Source: an uncultured Lachnospiraceae bacterium
Lineage (GTDB): Bacteria; Bacillota; Clostridia; Lachnospirales; Lachnospiraceae
Direction of reading: 5' to 3'
Assembly: GCA_902496125.1 (NCBI GenBank)
Contig: CABUZU010000053.1
Coordinates: 1-12,927, forward strand
DNA: 12,927 nucleotides
In this document: piece by piece, positions 6,804 to 12,927 of the stretch
How positions within the stretch are numbered: the first letter of the stretch is position 1
How the letters are laid out: every line of letters starts with the position of its first letter
Notes under the pieces: generated by a model
Told to the model about the DNA's origin: nothing
Databases searched by the model: none
Seen by the model: the letters and a program-made list of their open reading frames with translations, nothing else
Translations under genes and position numbers: made by a program

Positions 6804-6922
6804 TGGTTAACCTCCTCAAACATAACGATCTTCATATTTATAATGAATTTACTTTACTTTATAACTCGCCATATCCAACTTCTGACCAGCATGTCCGGGA
6901 CTGACCATCCGTACTCAACAGC
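6804..6922 (-). promoter_or_regulatory. 5' leader of rplM-rpsI, candidate L13-type autoregulatory leader
   Basis: About 119 nt separate the predicted transcription start (about 6922) from ATG 6803, long for a plain Shine-Dalgarno leader. The first half is G+C-rich compared with its surroundings and holds short complementary parts (GTC-CCG-GAC) and two copies of TGGTCAG 15 nt apart. The second half is A+T-rich single-stranded-looking sequence leading to GAGGAGG. L13 leaders that bind L13 are known upstream of this operon in low-GC Gram-positives (Rfam L13_leader), but I could not fold or match the consensus, so this is a positional and compositional call. Confidence 0.45.
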
Positions 6923-6928
6923 CTTTAT

Positions 6929-6957
6929 ATTGTACTATCTTATTTAAAAACTGTCAA
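6929..6957 (-). promoter_or_regulatory. Promoter of rplM-rpsI
   Basis: On the minus strand a perfect -35 TTGACA (6952-6957), a 17-nt spacer and a -10 TACAAT (6929-6934, one mismatch to consensus) give an almost ideal SigA-type promoter. It begins 19 nt after the truA stop. No hairpin terminator is visible between truA and this promoter, so readthrough from the ecf-truA transcript can also feed rplM. Confidence 0.88.
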
Positions 6958-6975
6958 CTACTTTTTTTGTATTTT

Positions 6976-7713
6976 TTATTGATACTCAATTTTTACTAAG
7001 GTTAGTCCACAAGCTGGGGCAGTATTACTTGCCATCTGTCTATCTTTTGCATCTAAAATTTCCTGCATATATTCAGGTTTAAACGCATGAAGTCCTGCTT
7101 GAATTAAGGTTCCGGCAATAATACGAACCATATTGTATAAAAATCCATTACCAGTTACTCGAATGGTTATCCTATCGCCTTCTTTAGTAACGTTTAACTG
7201 ATATATGGTTCGAACGGTCGTAAGCACCTGTGTCTTTGACGAACAAAAGCTCTTAAAATCGTGTTCTCCTACTAAATAATTTGCTGCTTCCTGCATTGCC
7301 TCTACATCTAATGGTCTATGAAAAAAATAAGATGTCAAACGACTTGTTGGCAACGGAAATTTACAGTTCAAAATTTGATACTCATAGGTCTTAAAACTTA
7401 CACAGTGTCTTGGATGATAATCAAGTGCAACTTCACAAGAATCTTGTATCTTAATTGTATCTGGAAGTCTTGTATTTAATGCAAAGGAAATCTTCTCTGC
7501 TGGAATCCTTGTATTCGTATCAAATACTGCTACATTGCCCAGTGCATGAACGCCTGCATCGGTACGGCTTGCACCAATTACGGTAATATCTTCTTTTAAT
7601 AAATTGGAAAGCTCTCTATTTAAAACACCTTCAATGGTTTCTCCATTGTTTTGCACTTGCCAACCACAATAGTCGGTTCCATCATACGCCACTACTAATT
7701 TTATACGCTTCAT
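6976..7713 (-). CDS. truA: tRNA pseudouridine(38-40) synthase TruA
   Basis: A 245-residue protein of usual TruA length. The catalytic aspartate lies in GASRTDAGVHALG (Asp52). The N-terminal VVAYDGTDYCGWQ and the C-terminal GNGFLYNMVRIIAGTL are also family signatures. The enzyme isomerises uridines 38-40 of the anticodon stem-loop in many tRNAs. ATG 7713 has AAAGGAT 8 nt upstream and lies inside the end of ecfT (32-nt overlap in another frame), so translation is probably coupled. The ecf-truA-rplM-rpsI order is common in Firmicutes. Confidence 0.97.
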   Translation of the reverse strand: MKRIKLVVAYDGTDYCGWQVQNNGETIEGVLNRELSNLLKEDITVIGASRTDAGVHALGNVAVFDTNTRIPAEKISFALNTRLPDTIKIQDSCEVALDYHPRHCVSFKTYEYQILNCKFPLPTSRLTSYFFHRPLDVEAMQEAANYLVGEHDFKSFCSSKTQVLTTVRTIYQLNVTKEGDRITIRVTGNGFLYNMVRIIAGTLIQAGLHAFKPEYMQEILDAKDRQMASNTAPACGLTLVKIEYQ

Positions 7714-8599
7714 AAGAAATATCCTTTCTCTTCATCAACCAACCAATGGTCTGTAAGATGCAATAAATACTTGCTAAAATTCCAGTAATAATGATGGCTT
7801 TCATCGAACCTGTCGTTACGACAATAACAACAAAATAAATGGCTAGAATATAATATGCTATCATATCGGAGAATTGATAATGTAATGGTTTCATCTTCGT
7901 TCTTCCTTCCCCACCATGATAACATCTCGCTTCCATCGCCATTGCAAGGTCTGAAGCTCTACGAAATGCTGAAATAAACAAGGGTACTAATAGTGGCACC
8001 ATATTTTTGGCTCTCTCTATTAAAGAACCTTCTTCAAAATTGGCTCCTCTTGCCATTTGAGCTTTCATAATTTTGTCTGTTTCTTCTACTAAAATTGGAA
8101 TAAAACGAAGAGCAATTGACATCATCATTGCTATCTCATGAATTGGAAATCCAATTTTCTTTAAAAATCCAAGGCTTTTTTCCAATGCATCGGTTAATTC
8201 ATTCGGTGTTGTTGTATAAGTCATAATCGAAGTTCCAATAATTAAGAAAATTAGACGAATCCCCATCGTAATTGCTTTATAGAGACCTTGGTCTGTAATT
8301 CGAATAAAAGCGACATCAATCACCGGTTTTCCTTCTTGAATAAATAAATTAAAAATGACACTAAAGCATAGAATAAAAATAATTGGCTTTAATCCACGTA
8401 AAATATATTTGAACGGTACGTGAGAATTGGCAATATAGAGAACTAAAGCCCCTGCTGCAATCACATACCCAACCCAATGGTTGATTAAAAATAAGGATAT
8501 GATATAAATTAATGTTAAAAATAATTTTACTCTAGCATCTAAACGATGGATTACAGAATCTGCATAATAATATTGACCGATTGTAATTTTTCTAAACAT
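7682..8599 (-). CDS. ecfT: Energy-coupling factor transporter transmembrane protein EcfT
   Basis: A 305-residue membrane protein. Hydrophobic segments lie at about 26-42, 44-58, 71-88, 110-128, 200-213, 247-263 and 267-288. The two cytoplasmic coupling helices that dock on the ATPases are recognised by MARGANFEEG (Ala183-Arg184-Gly185) and AMEARCYHGGEGRTKM (Ala224-Arg225-Cys226); Cys stands where many homologues have Gly. EcfT transmits ATP hydrolysis in EcfA1-EcfA2 to the exchangeable substrate-binding S component. At 305 residues it is somewhat longer than the common 265 or so, because of a final hydrophobic segment and a polar tail that overlaps truA. Its start overlaps the end of ecfA2 by 8 nt. 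Confidence 0.95.
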   Translation of the reverse strand: MFRKITIGQYYYADSVIHRLDARVKLFLTLIYIISLFLINHWVGYVIAAGALVLYIANSHVPFKYILRGLKPIIFILCFSVIFNLFIQEGKPVIDVAFIRITDQGLYKAITMGIRLIFLIIGTSIMTYTTTPNELTDALEKSLGFLKKIGFPIHEIAMMMSIALRFIPILVEETDKIMKAQMARGANFEEGSLIERAKNMVPLLVPLFISAFRRASDLAMAMEARCYHGGEGRTKMKPLHYQFSDMIAYYILAIYFVVIVVTTGSMKAIIITGILASIYCILQTIGWLMKRKDISYEAYKISSGV

Positions 8600-9452
8600 G
8601 TCTCTGTCTTCCTTTCAATGCTTGTAAAATCGACTGATGTGCCTCTTCTAATGTTGTTACCCTTGTATCCACATCAAAACCTTTTTCTTTTAGTTCATGC
8701 ATTAAATAGGTAACTTGTGGTGCTGCAAGACCAATCTGTTCAAGTTCTTTATAATGCGAAAAGACTTCCTTTGGTGTTCCATCTAAAAAGATTTCTCCTG
8801 CTTCTAATACAATAAGGCGTTCCACATACTTTGCCACATCTTCCATACTGTGCGATACTAATACCACACTGATATGTCTTTCTTCTTTTAACTTCGCAAT
8901 ACTATCTAAAATTTCATCTCTCCCCTTAGGGTCTAGTCCTGCTGTTGGTTCATCTAATACAAGGACTTCTGGATGCATTGCAAGTACTCCTGCAATTGCA
9001 ACACGTCTTTTTTGTCCACCTGAAAGTTCAAACGGAGATTTTTTATAAAAAGATTTATCAATTCCTACTTGTTCTAAAGCCTCAGTTGCTCTTTTTTCAA
9101 TCTCAGCTTGGTCTAATCCTTGATTTTTGGGTCCAAAACAGACATCGGTAAACACATCAATTTCAAATAGCTGATATTCTGGATACTGAAATACTAGGCC
9201 TACTTTATTTCGAAGTGAACGAAGACTGTATTTTTCATCGTAAATATTCTCTCCATTATAGTAAATCGTACCAGAAGTTGCTTTTAAAAGTCCATTTAAA
9301 TGCTGAATTAGTGTTGATTTTCCAGAACCTGTATGACCAATTAGTCCAACAAATTGGTCATCTCCTATTTCTAAATTGATATTTTTTAAAGCATGGATAA
9401 TTCTACTTCCTGATTCATATTCATAACAAATATTTTCTAATTTAATTGACAT
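8592..9452 (-). CDS. ecfA2: Energy-coupling factor transporter ATPase EcfA2
   Basis: A 286-residue ABC ATPase of the CbiO/EcfA type. Walker A is GHTGSGKST (39-47), the Q-loop is Gln89, the signature is LSGGQ (143-147), Walker B is VLVLDEPT (163-170) and the H-loop is His201. A C-terminal extension after residue 220 (IFLDGTPKEVF...) is typical of Ecf ATPases. Together with EcfA1 it forms the asymmetric ATPase pair of an ECF importer for vitamins or metal-cofactor precursors. Its start lies inside the end of ecfA1 (16-nt overlap) and its end overlaps ecfT by 8 nt. The best purine-rich site (GAGGAGATGG) is rather far from ATG 9452, so coupling to ecfA1 translation is likely. Confidence 0.95.
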   Translation of the reverse strand: MSIKLENICYEYESGSRIIHALKNINLEIGDDQFVGLIGHTGSGKSTLIQHLNGLLKATSGTIYYNGENIYDEKYSLRSLRNKVGLVFQYPEYQLFEIDVFTDVCFGPKNQGLDQAEIEKRATEALEQVGIDKSFYKKSPFELSGGQKRRVAIAGVLAMHPEVLVLDEPTAGLDPKGRDEILDSIAKLKEERHISVVLVSHSMEDVAKYVERLIVLEAGEIFLDGTPKEVFSHYKELEQIGLAAPQVTYLMHELKEKGFDVDTRVTTLEEAHQSILQALKGRQRHV

Positions 9453-10288
9453 AATGCTTGTACCATCTCCTCTATTGTAAGTATCTTCGATGGTATATCA
9501 ATTCCATCCTTTCTAAGTAGATACGCTAATTCCGTTACCTGAGGAACATCCAATTTTAATTCCTTCATCTTCTCAACATTTGAAAAAATTTCAGCTGGTT
9601 TTCCCTGCATCACAACCTTTGCATGGTCCATTACAATTACTCTATCGGCATAAACAACTTCTTCCATATAGTGAGTAATTAAAATTACGGTAATATGCTC
9701 TTTTTGATTTAATTCCTTAATCGTTTCAATAACTTCTCTACGACCTCCTGGGTCAAGCATTGCGGTTGCTTCATCTAATACAATGCATTTTGGCTTCATT
9801 GCAAGTACACCTGCAATTGCCACCCTTTGTTTTTGTCCACCAGACAGATGATTTGGTGACTGTAGATGATAGGCGGTCATTCCAACACTTTCTAATGCAT
9901 TAGAAACTCTATCCCAAATCTTAGCTGTTTCAATCCCTATATTCTCTGGACCAAATCCAACATCTTCTTCTACAATACTTCCAATGATTTGATTATCTGG
10001 ATTTTGAAAAACCATACCTGTTGTCTGCCTGATCTTTAATAAACTTTCTTCTTCCTTCGTATCCTTTCCACCAATCCATACTGTACCCTTATCTGGTAAT
10101 AACAGTCCATTCATATGCTTTGCTAATGTGGACTTTCCTGAGCCATTATGTCCTAAAATTGCAACAAATTCGCCCTCTTCAATATCAATATCTACATCAT
10201 CCACTGCACGAGTAACTTCCATAACTTTATCATCATCGTCTTTTTGAATATACTCATGGATGACATTTAACATTTTTATAATTCCCAT
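9437..10288 (-). CDS. ecfA1: Energy-coupling factor transporter ATPase EcfA1
   Basis: A 283-residue ABC ATPase. Walker A is GHNGSGKST (46-54), the Q-loop is Gln95, the signature is LSGGQ (148-152), Walker B is CIVLDEAT (168-175, with DEAT instead of DEPT, common in EcfA1) and the H-loop is His206. The FQNPDNQIIGSIVEEDVGFGPENIG segment is characteristic of EcfA1. ATG 10288 is preferred over the internal Met6 because GGAG lies 7 nt upstream. It is the first gene of the ecfA1-ecfA2-ecfT-truA unit and has its own promoter. A DDDD run at residues 17-20 lies in the N-terminal strand region. No S component is encoded in the window. Confidence 0.96.
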   Translation of the reverse strand: MGIIKMLNVIHEYIQKDDDDKVMEVTRAVDDVDIDIEEGEFVAILGHNGSGKSTLAKHMNGLLLPDKGTVWIGGKDTKEEESLLKIRQTTGMVFQNPDNQIIGSIVEEDVGFGPENIGIETAKIWDRVSNALESVGMTAYHLQSPNHLSGGQKQRVAIAGVLAMKPKCIVLDEATAMLDPGGRREVIETIKELNQKEHITVILITHYMEEVVYADRVIVMDHAKVVMQGKPAEIFSNVEKMKELKLDVPQVTELAYLLRKDGIDIPSKILTIEEMVQALCQLN

Positions 10289-10320
10289 TGTTATTCTCCA
10301 ATCAAACTTACATCATTGCA

Positions 10321-10349
10321 ATTCTACTTGACAATAAGCCCATTGTCAA
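10321..10349 (-). promoter_or_regulatory. Promoter of ecfA1-ecfA2-ecfT-truA
   Basis: On the minus strand -35 TTGACA (10344-10349), a 17-nt spacer and -10 TAGAAT (10321-10326) form a near-consensus SigA promoter. The -35 starts three bases after the T-run of the upstream terminator. The predicted leader before ATG 10288 is only about 26 nt. Confidence 0.88.
10328..10349. repeat. Inverted repeat overlapping the ecfA1 promoter (possible operator)
   Basis: TTGACAAT (10328-10335) and ATTGTCAA (10342-10349) are perfect 8-bp arms 6 nt apart. The dyad covers the -35 box and most of the spacer, a position where a dimeric repressor would block RNA polymerase. Chance extension of the -35 sequence is possible. 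No regulator is identified. Confidence 0.45.
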
Positions 10350-10352
10350 CAT

Positions 10353-10385
10353 AAAAAAAGAGACTGTTAAACATTAACAGTCTCT
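10353..10385 (-). terminator. Rho-independent terminator of the alpha operon, after rplQ
   Basis: On the minus strand AGAGACTGTTAA and TTAACAGTCTCT make a perfect 12-bp stem with a 3-nt loop (10359-10385), continued by a run of seven T (10353-10359). It lies 12 nt after the rplQ stop. Confidence 0.96.
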
Positions 10386-10397
10386 AAGAATTTCTAA

Positions 10398-10994
10398 TTA
10401 AACAAGTTCAATTAAAACTTCCATAGCAGCGTCACCTTTACGCTGTCCGATTTTAATGATTCTTGTGTAACCACCCTGACGATCAGCATACTTAGGTGCG
10501 ATTTCATCGAAAAGTTTTGCAACCATATCTACTTCTTTAACATCTTTTTTCTTGCCTTCAGCAGCTGCTTCTTTTACAGGATAAAGATATTTTAACATCT
10601 GACGACGTGCATGTAAACGAGATGGTTTGTCTTTTTTGATGGTTTTTTCTACTTCATCATATACAGTAACTTTCTTACCTTCTACGTGTTTAGCAACTTT
10701 CTTTCCATCAACTTCTTCGTAAACAATTGCATTACCTTTTTTGGTAGTGTCAATTTCTTTTACTCTCTTACCATCTTTATCTTTACGAGCTACTTTAGCT
10801 TTAACGGTAACTTCTTCATAGTTGTCCATTTCACGAACAGCCATAGCGATCATACCTTCAGCAATTTTACGAATTTCTTTTGCTTTTGCTTCAGTAGTTT
10901 TAATCTTTCCATAGTATAATAAACTTGTTACCTGACTTCTTAATAAAGCTTTTCTCTGGTCAGCAGTTCTGCTTAATTTTCTGTATCCAGCCAT
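10398..10994 (-). CDS. rplQ: 50S ribosomal protein L17, with an internal insertion of about 70 residues
   Basis: The N-terminus (YRKLSRTADQRKALLRSQVT) and C-terminus (ADRQGGYTRIIKIGQRKGDA, ending IELV) are clear L17. The protein is 198 residues, against about 120 in Bacillus. The extra segment lies at about residues 54-125, between the helix ending KIAEGMIAMAV and the conserved LHARRQ (127-132). It is rich in Lys, Glu, Asp and Val and contains two similar pieces, IVYEEVDGKKV (90-100) and VTVYDEVEKTI (109-119), perhaps beta hairpins. The reading frame is intact and the flanking core is normal, so it is an expansion rather than damage. Long L17 proteins are, as I recall, usual in Lachnospiraceae. 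AGGAGG lies 8 nt before ATG 10994. It is the last gene of the operon. Confidence 0.96.
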   Translation of the reverse strand: MAGYRKLSRTADQRKALLRSQVTSLLYYGKIKTTEAKAKEIRKIAEGMIAMAVREMDNYEEVTVKAKVARKDKDGKRVKEIDTTKKGNAIVYEEVDGKKVAKHVEGKKVTVYDEVEKTIKKDKPSRLHARRQMLKYLYPVKEAAAEGKKKDVKEVDMVAKLFDEIAPKYADRQGGYTRIIKIGQRKGDAAMEVLIELV

Positions 10995-11017
10995 TTTAAT
11001 TTCCTCCTATTATTGGG

Positions 11018-11066
11018 GGAGTAATGAGAACATGCTCTTTGGTCTTACTGTACTCTTATTTACTCC
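11018..11066 (-). other. RNA hairpin in the rpoA-rplQ intergenic region
   Basis: In the minus-strand transcript GGAGTAA (11060-11066) pairs perfectly with TTACTCC (11018-11024). Inside it GAGTACA pairs with TGTTCTC except for one T-T mismatch, leaving a loop of about 16 nt. No T-run follows; instead AGGAGG of rplQ comes 10 nt later. It is therefore not a terminator and may be an RNA-processing site or a translational control element. The loop holds one of two TAAGACCAA copies in this gap (plus-strand TTGGTCTTA at 11039-11047 and 11099-11107). Confidence 0.45.
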
Positions 11067-11128
11067 ATATTTTAGTTTATGGAACGCCGATTGCGCCATT
11101 GGTCTTATCAATCAGTGTACAAAAAAGG

Positions 11129-12091
11129 TTAGTTGTCTTCGCTAGGATTTAACTCTAAACCTAATTCTTTTAATTTTGCTAAAACTTCTTCTAATGACTT
11201 ACGTCCTAAGTTACGAACCTTCATCATATCATCAGAAGTTCTATTGCAAAGTTCTTCAACAGTATTGATACCTGCACGTTTTAAACAGTTGTAAGAACGA
11301 ACAGATAATTCTAATTCATCAATATTCATCTCAAGAACTTTTTCTTTTTCATTGTCTTCTTTTTCTACCATAACCTCAGCGGTCTTAGCATTTTCAGAAA
11401 GGTCAATGAATAAATTTAAATGTTCACTAAGAACCTTTGCTGCTAAGCTAACAGCTTCATCAGGAGCTAAAGTTCCGTTTGTTACAACATCTAATGTTAA
11501 TTTATCAAAATCTGTGATCTGACGAACACGGGTATTTTCTACTTTAAGATTTACTCTTTCTACTGGTGTATAGATGGAGTCAATAGCGATTACGCCGATT
11601 GGTAGATCTTCATCTTTATTACGTTCTGCACTTACATAGCCACGACCATTTGTAATCGTAAGTTCCATGTATAATTTACAGTCAGGACCACCATTCAAAG
11701 TAGCAATCACAAGATCCTTATTAAGAATCTCAATATCTGCATCTGTGTGGATATCAGCTGCAGTTACAACACCTTCACCTTCAAATTCGATACAAGCAGT
11801 TTTTACTTCATTGGTATCGCTGTTGTTTTTAATGGCAAGGCTTTTAATATTCATGATAATTTCGGCAACGTCTTCTTTTACTCCAGGAATTGGGCTGAAC
11901 TCATGAAGCACACCTTCGATTTTTACCTGGCTTACTGCACATCCAGGAAGAGAAGAAAGCATAATTCTTCTTAAGGAATTTCCCAACGTTGTACCATAAC
12001 CGCGTTCTAACGGTTCCACAACAAATTTACCATATTTTTTATCTTCAGAAATCTCTACGATTTCAATATTAGGTTTTTCAAAATCGAACAC
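11129..12091 (-). CDS. rpoA: DNA-directed RNA polymerase subunit alpha
   Basis: A 320-residue protein with the two expected domains. The N-terminal assembly domain runs from about 1 to 230, with VEPLERGYGTTLGNSLRRIMLSS (25-47) as the dimer and beta/beta' contact signature. The C-terminal domain runs from about 252 to 312 (SVRSYNCLKRAGINTVEEL, GRKSLEEV), with Arg265 in the position that contacts UP-element DNA. A charged linker (EKEDNEKEK) joins them. The start is GTG at 12091, preceded by AAAGGAGG about 11 nt upstream; the conserved N-terminus MFDFEKPNIE supports it. It sits between rpsD and rplQ as in most bacteria. Confidence 0.98.
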   Translation of the reverse strand: MFDFEKPNIEIVEISEDKKYGKFVVEPLERGYGTTLGNSLRRIMLSSLPGCAVSQVKIEGVLHEFSPIPGVKEDVAEIIMNIKSLAIKNNSDTNEVKTACIEFEGEGVVTAADIHTDADIEILNKDLVIATLNGGPDCKLYMELTITNGRGYVSAERNKDEDLPIGVIAIDSIYTPVERVNLKVENTRVRQITDFDKLTLDVVTNGTLAPDEAVSLAAKVLSEHLNLFIDLSENAKTAEVMVEKEDNEKEKVLEMNIDELELSVRSYNCLKRAGINTVEELCNRTSDDMMKVRNLGRKSLEEVLAKLKELGLELNPSEDN

Positions 12092-12153
12092 TACTTAAGC
12101 GCCTCCTTTAAGGATTCAGAACCTTCGGGTTATTATTTCTAAAAGCAAACTTA

Positions 12154-12195
12154 ACCCAGGAGTACTGTTTTTAAATTGAACAGTACCTCTGGGGT
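12154..12195 (-). other. RNA hairpin in the rpsD-rpoA intergenic region
   Basis: In the minus-strand transcript ACCC, AG and GGTACTGTT on one arm face AACAGTACTCC, CT and GGGT on the other, giving a stem of about 16 pairs with one bulged C and one mismatch around an approximately 8-nt loop. It begins 12 nt after the rpsD stop. The following sequence (TAAGTTTGCTTTTAG) has only interrupted T residues, so termination would be weak at best. Partial attenuation, RNase processing or 3'-end protection of the upstream message are possible roles. A smaller hairpin (AACC-CGAA-GGTT, 12120-12131) lies closer to rpoA. Confidence 0.5.
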
Positions 12196-12207
12196 CAACT
12201 GCCTTAA

Positions 12208-12798
12208 TTATTTAGAATATAATTCGACGATTAACATTTCATCTACAGGAACGTCAATCATAGCTCTGGTAGGTAATTCTTTGATGGTTACTGATAAGTT
12301 TTCACTATCAACATCTAACCATTCAGGAATTAATCTTCCAGCAGTTACTTCTAAGATATCTTTGTATCTCTGAGAATCTTTCTTGTTTTCTCTAACAGTG
12401 ATAACATCACCTACTTTAATCTGATAAGAAGGGATGTTTACTAATTTACCATTTACTAAAACCTGTTTGTGATCAACGATCTGACGGGTTTCTTTTCTGG
12501 TACGACCAAGTCCTGCACGGAACAGAACATTGTCAAGTCTTCTTTCTAAGAGAATCATAAGGTTTTCACCAACCTGTCCATTCATTCTCTTAGCTTTTGT
12601 ATAATAATTTCTAAACGGTTTTTCTAACACACCATAAATGAATTTAGCTTTCTGTTTTTCTCTTAACTGAAGGCCGTATTCACTTAATTTCTTTCCGGAT
12701 TTCTTTGTTCTATTTGACTTCTTATCAATACCTAAGTACATAGGTTCTAGATCAAGAGATCTACATCTTTTAAGAACTGGAACACGATTAACTGCCAC
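12208..12798 (-). CDS. rpsD: 30S ribosomal protein S4 (zinc-independent type)
   Basis: A 196-residue S4. The S4 RNA-binding domain is clear at about 86-135 (RRLDNVLFRAGLGRTRKETR, VNGKLVNIPSYQIKVGD), as is the N-terminal block SEYGLQLREKQKAKFIYG (39-56). The four-Cys zinc finger of some S4 proteins is absent; the only cysteine is Cys12. S4 starts 30S assembly on 16S rRNA and in several bacteria represses its own operon. The start is GTG at 12798, with GGAGG 8 nt upstream. The gene follows rpsK after 15 nt, placing rpsD inside the alpha operon rather than as the isolated gene of Bacillus. Confidence 0.98.
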   Translation of the reverse strand: MAVNRVPVLKRCRSLDLEPMYLGIDKKSNRTKKSGKKLSEYGLQLREKQKAKFIYGVLEKPFRNYYTKAKRMNGQVGENLMILLERRLDNVLFRAGLGRTRKETRQIVDHKQVLVNGKLVNIPSYQIKVGDVITVRENKKDSQRYKDILEVTAGRLIPEWLDVDSENLSVTIKELPTRAMIDVPVDEMLIVELYSK

Positions 12799-12813
12799 TT
12801 TATATACCTCCTA

Positions 12814-12927
12814 TTAGACTCTTCTGCGTTTTGGTGGACGACATCCGTTATGCGGTACAGGTGTTACATCCTTGATGCTTGTTACTTCAAGACCACATGC
12901 CTGAAGAGCTCTGATAGCTGCTTCACG
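12814..12927 (-). CDS. rpsK: 30S ribosomal protein S11, partial (C-terminal 37 residues)
   Basis: The minus-strand frame open at the right edge encodes REAAIRALQACGLEV and TPVPHNGCRPPKRRRV, followed by TAA at 12814-12816. This is the diagnostic S11 C-terminus (H-N-G-C-R-P-P-K-R-R-R-V). The N-terminal two thirds and the start lie outside the window. S11 sits on the 30S platform near the mRNA exit. It is immediately upstream of rpsD in the same operon. Confidence 0.95.
   Translation of the reverse strand, partial: REAAIRALQACGLEVTSIKDVTPVPHNGCRPPKRRRV

Noticed and set aside
7710..7925. Minus-strand 71-codon frame inside ecfT
   Set aside because: It is an alternative frame of the conserved EcfT C-terminal region; the EcfT frame holds the motifs.
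12154..12195. Rho-independent terminator between rpsD and rpoA
   Set aside because: The stem has a bulge and a mismatch and no continuous T-run follows; a full stop here would silence rpoA and rplQ, for which no other promoter is evident.
1..12927. CRISPR arrays, tRNA or rRNA genes, insertion sequences, attachment sites
   Set aside because: No regularly spaced repeats, cloverleaf-like gene, transposase frame or terminal inverted repeats were seen on either strand.

Overview
The window is A+T-rich, and every supported gene lies on the minus strand, so transcription runs from high to low coordinates. The order rpsK-rpsD-rpoA-rplQ-ecfA1-ecfA2-ecfT-truA-rplM-rpsI, strong GGAGG-type Shine-Dalgarno sites, TTGACA/TATAAT-type promoters with 17-nt spacers and hairpin-plus-T-run terminators all point to a low-GC Firmicute. 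The enlarged L17 protein and the overall protein style suggest class Clostridia, probably Lachnospiraceae. That placement is inferred from family knowledge, not from a search.

Region 1 (12927 to 10353) is the end of the ribosomal 'alpha' operon: the C-terminus of S11 (cut by the window edge), S4, the RNA polymerase alpha subunit and an unusually long L17, closed by a perfect 12-bp terminator. Two intergenic gaps in it hold RNA hairpins that are not obvious terminators.

Region 2 (10349 to 6976) begins with its own near-consensus promoter, whose -35 box sits in an inverted repeat directly behind the terminator. It encodes the shared energising module of energy-coupling-factor (ECF) vitamin transporters (EcfA1, EcfA2, EcfT) and the tRNA pseudouridine synthase TruA, with start and stop codons overlapping throughout. 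No substrate-binding S component is present, as expected for a group II module shared by S components encoded elsewhere.

Region 3 (6957 to 5910) is the rplM-rpsI (L13-S9) operon. It has a consensus promoter, an approximately 119-nt leader that may be an autoregulatory L13 leader, and a strong terminator.

Region 4 (5909 to 1) is the accessory and most interesting part. A 304-nt promoter region with several dyads precedes a tight six-gene operon that leaves the window: a MacB/LolD-type ABC ATPase; an eight-TM FtsX-type permease; a class II aminoacyl-tRNA-synthetase-like enzyme resembling amino acid:[carrier protein] ligases; a small DltC-like carrier protein with an intact phosphopantetheine serine; a GNAT acyltransferase; and the N-terminal 219 residues of a FabH-like ketosynthase III with its catalytic cysteine. 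Read together, the ligase could charge the carrier protein with an amino acid, the ketosynthase and GNAT could elaborate or transfer it, and the ABC pair could export the product or confer self-protection. This would be a non-NRPS route to a small amino-acid-derived metabolite. The enzyme families are fairly clear, but the product and the order of reactions are inference.
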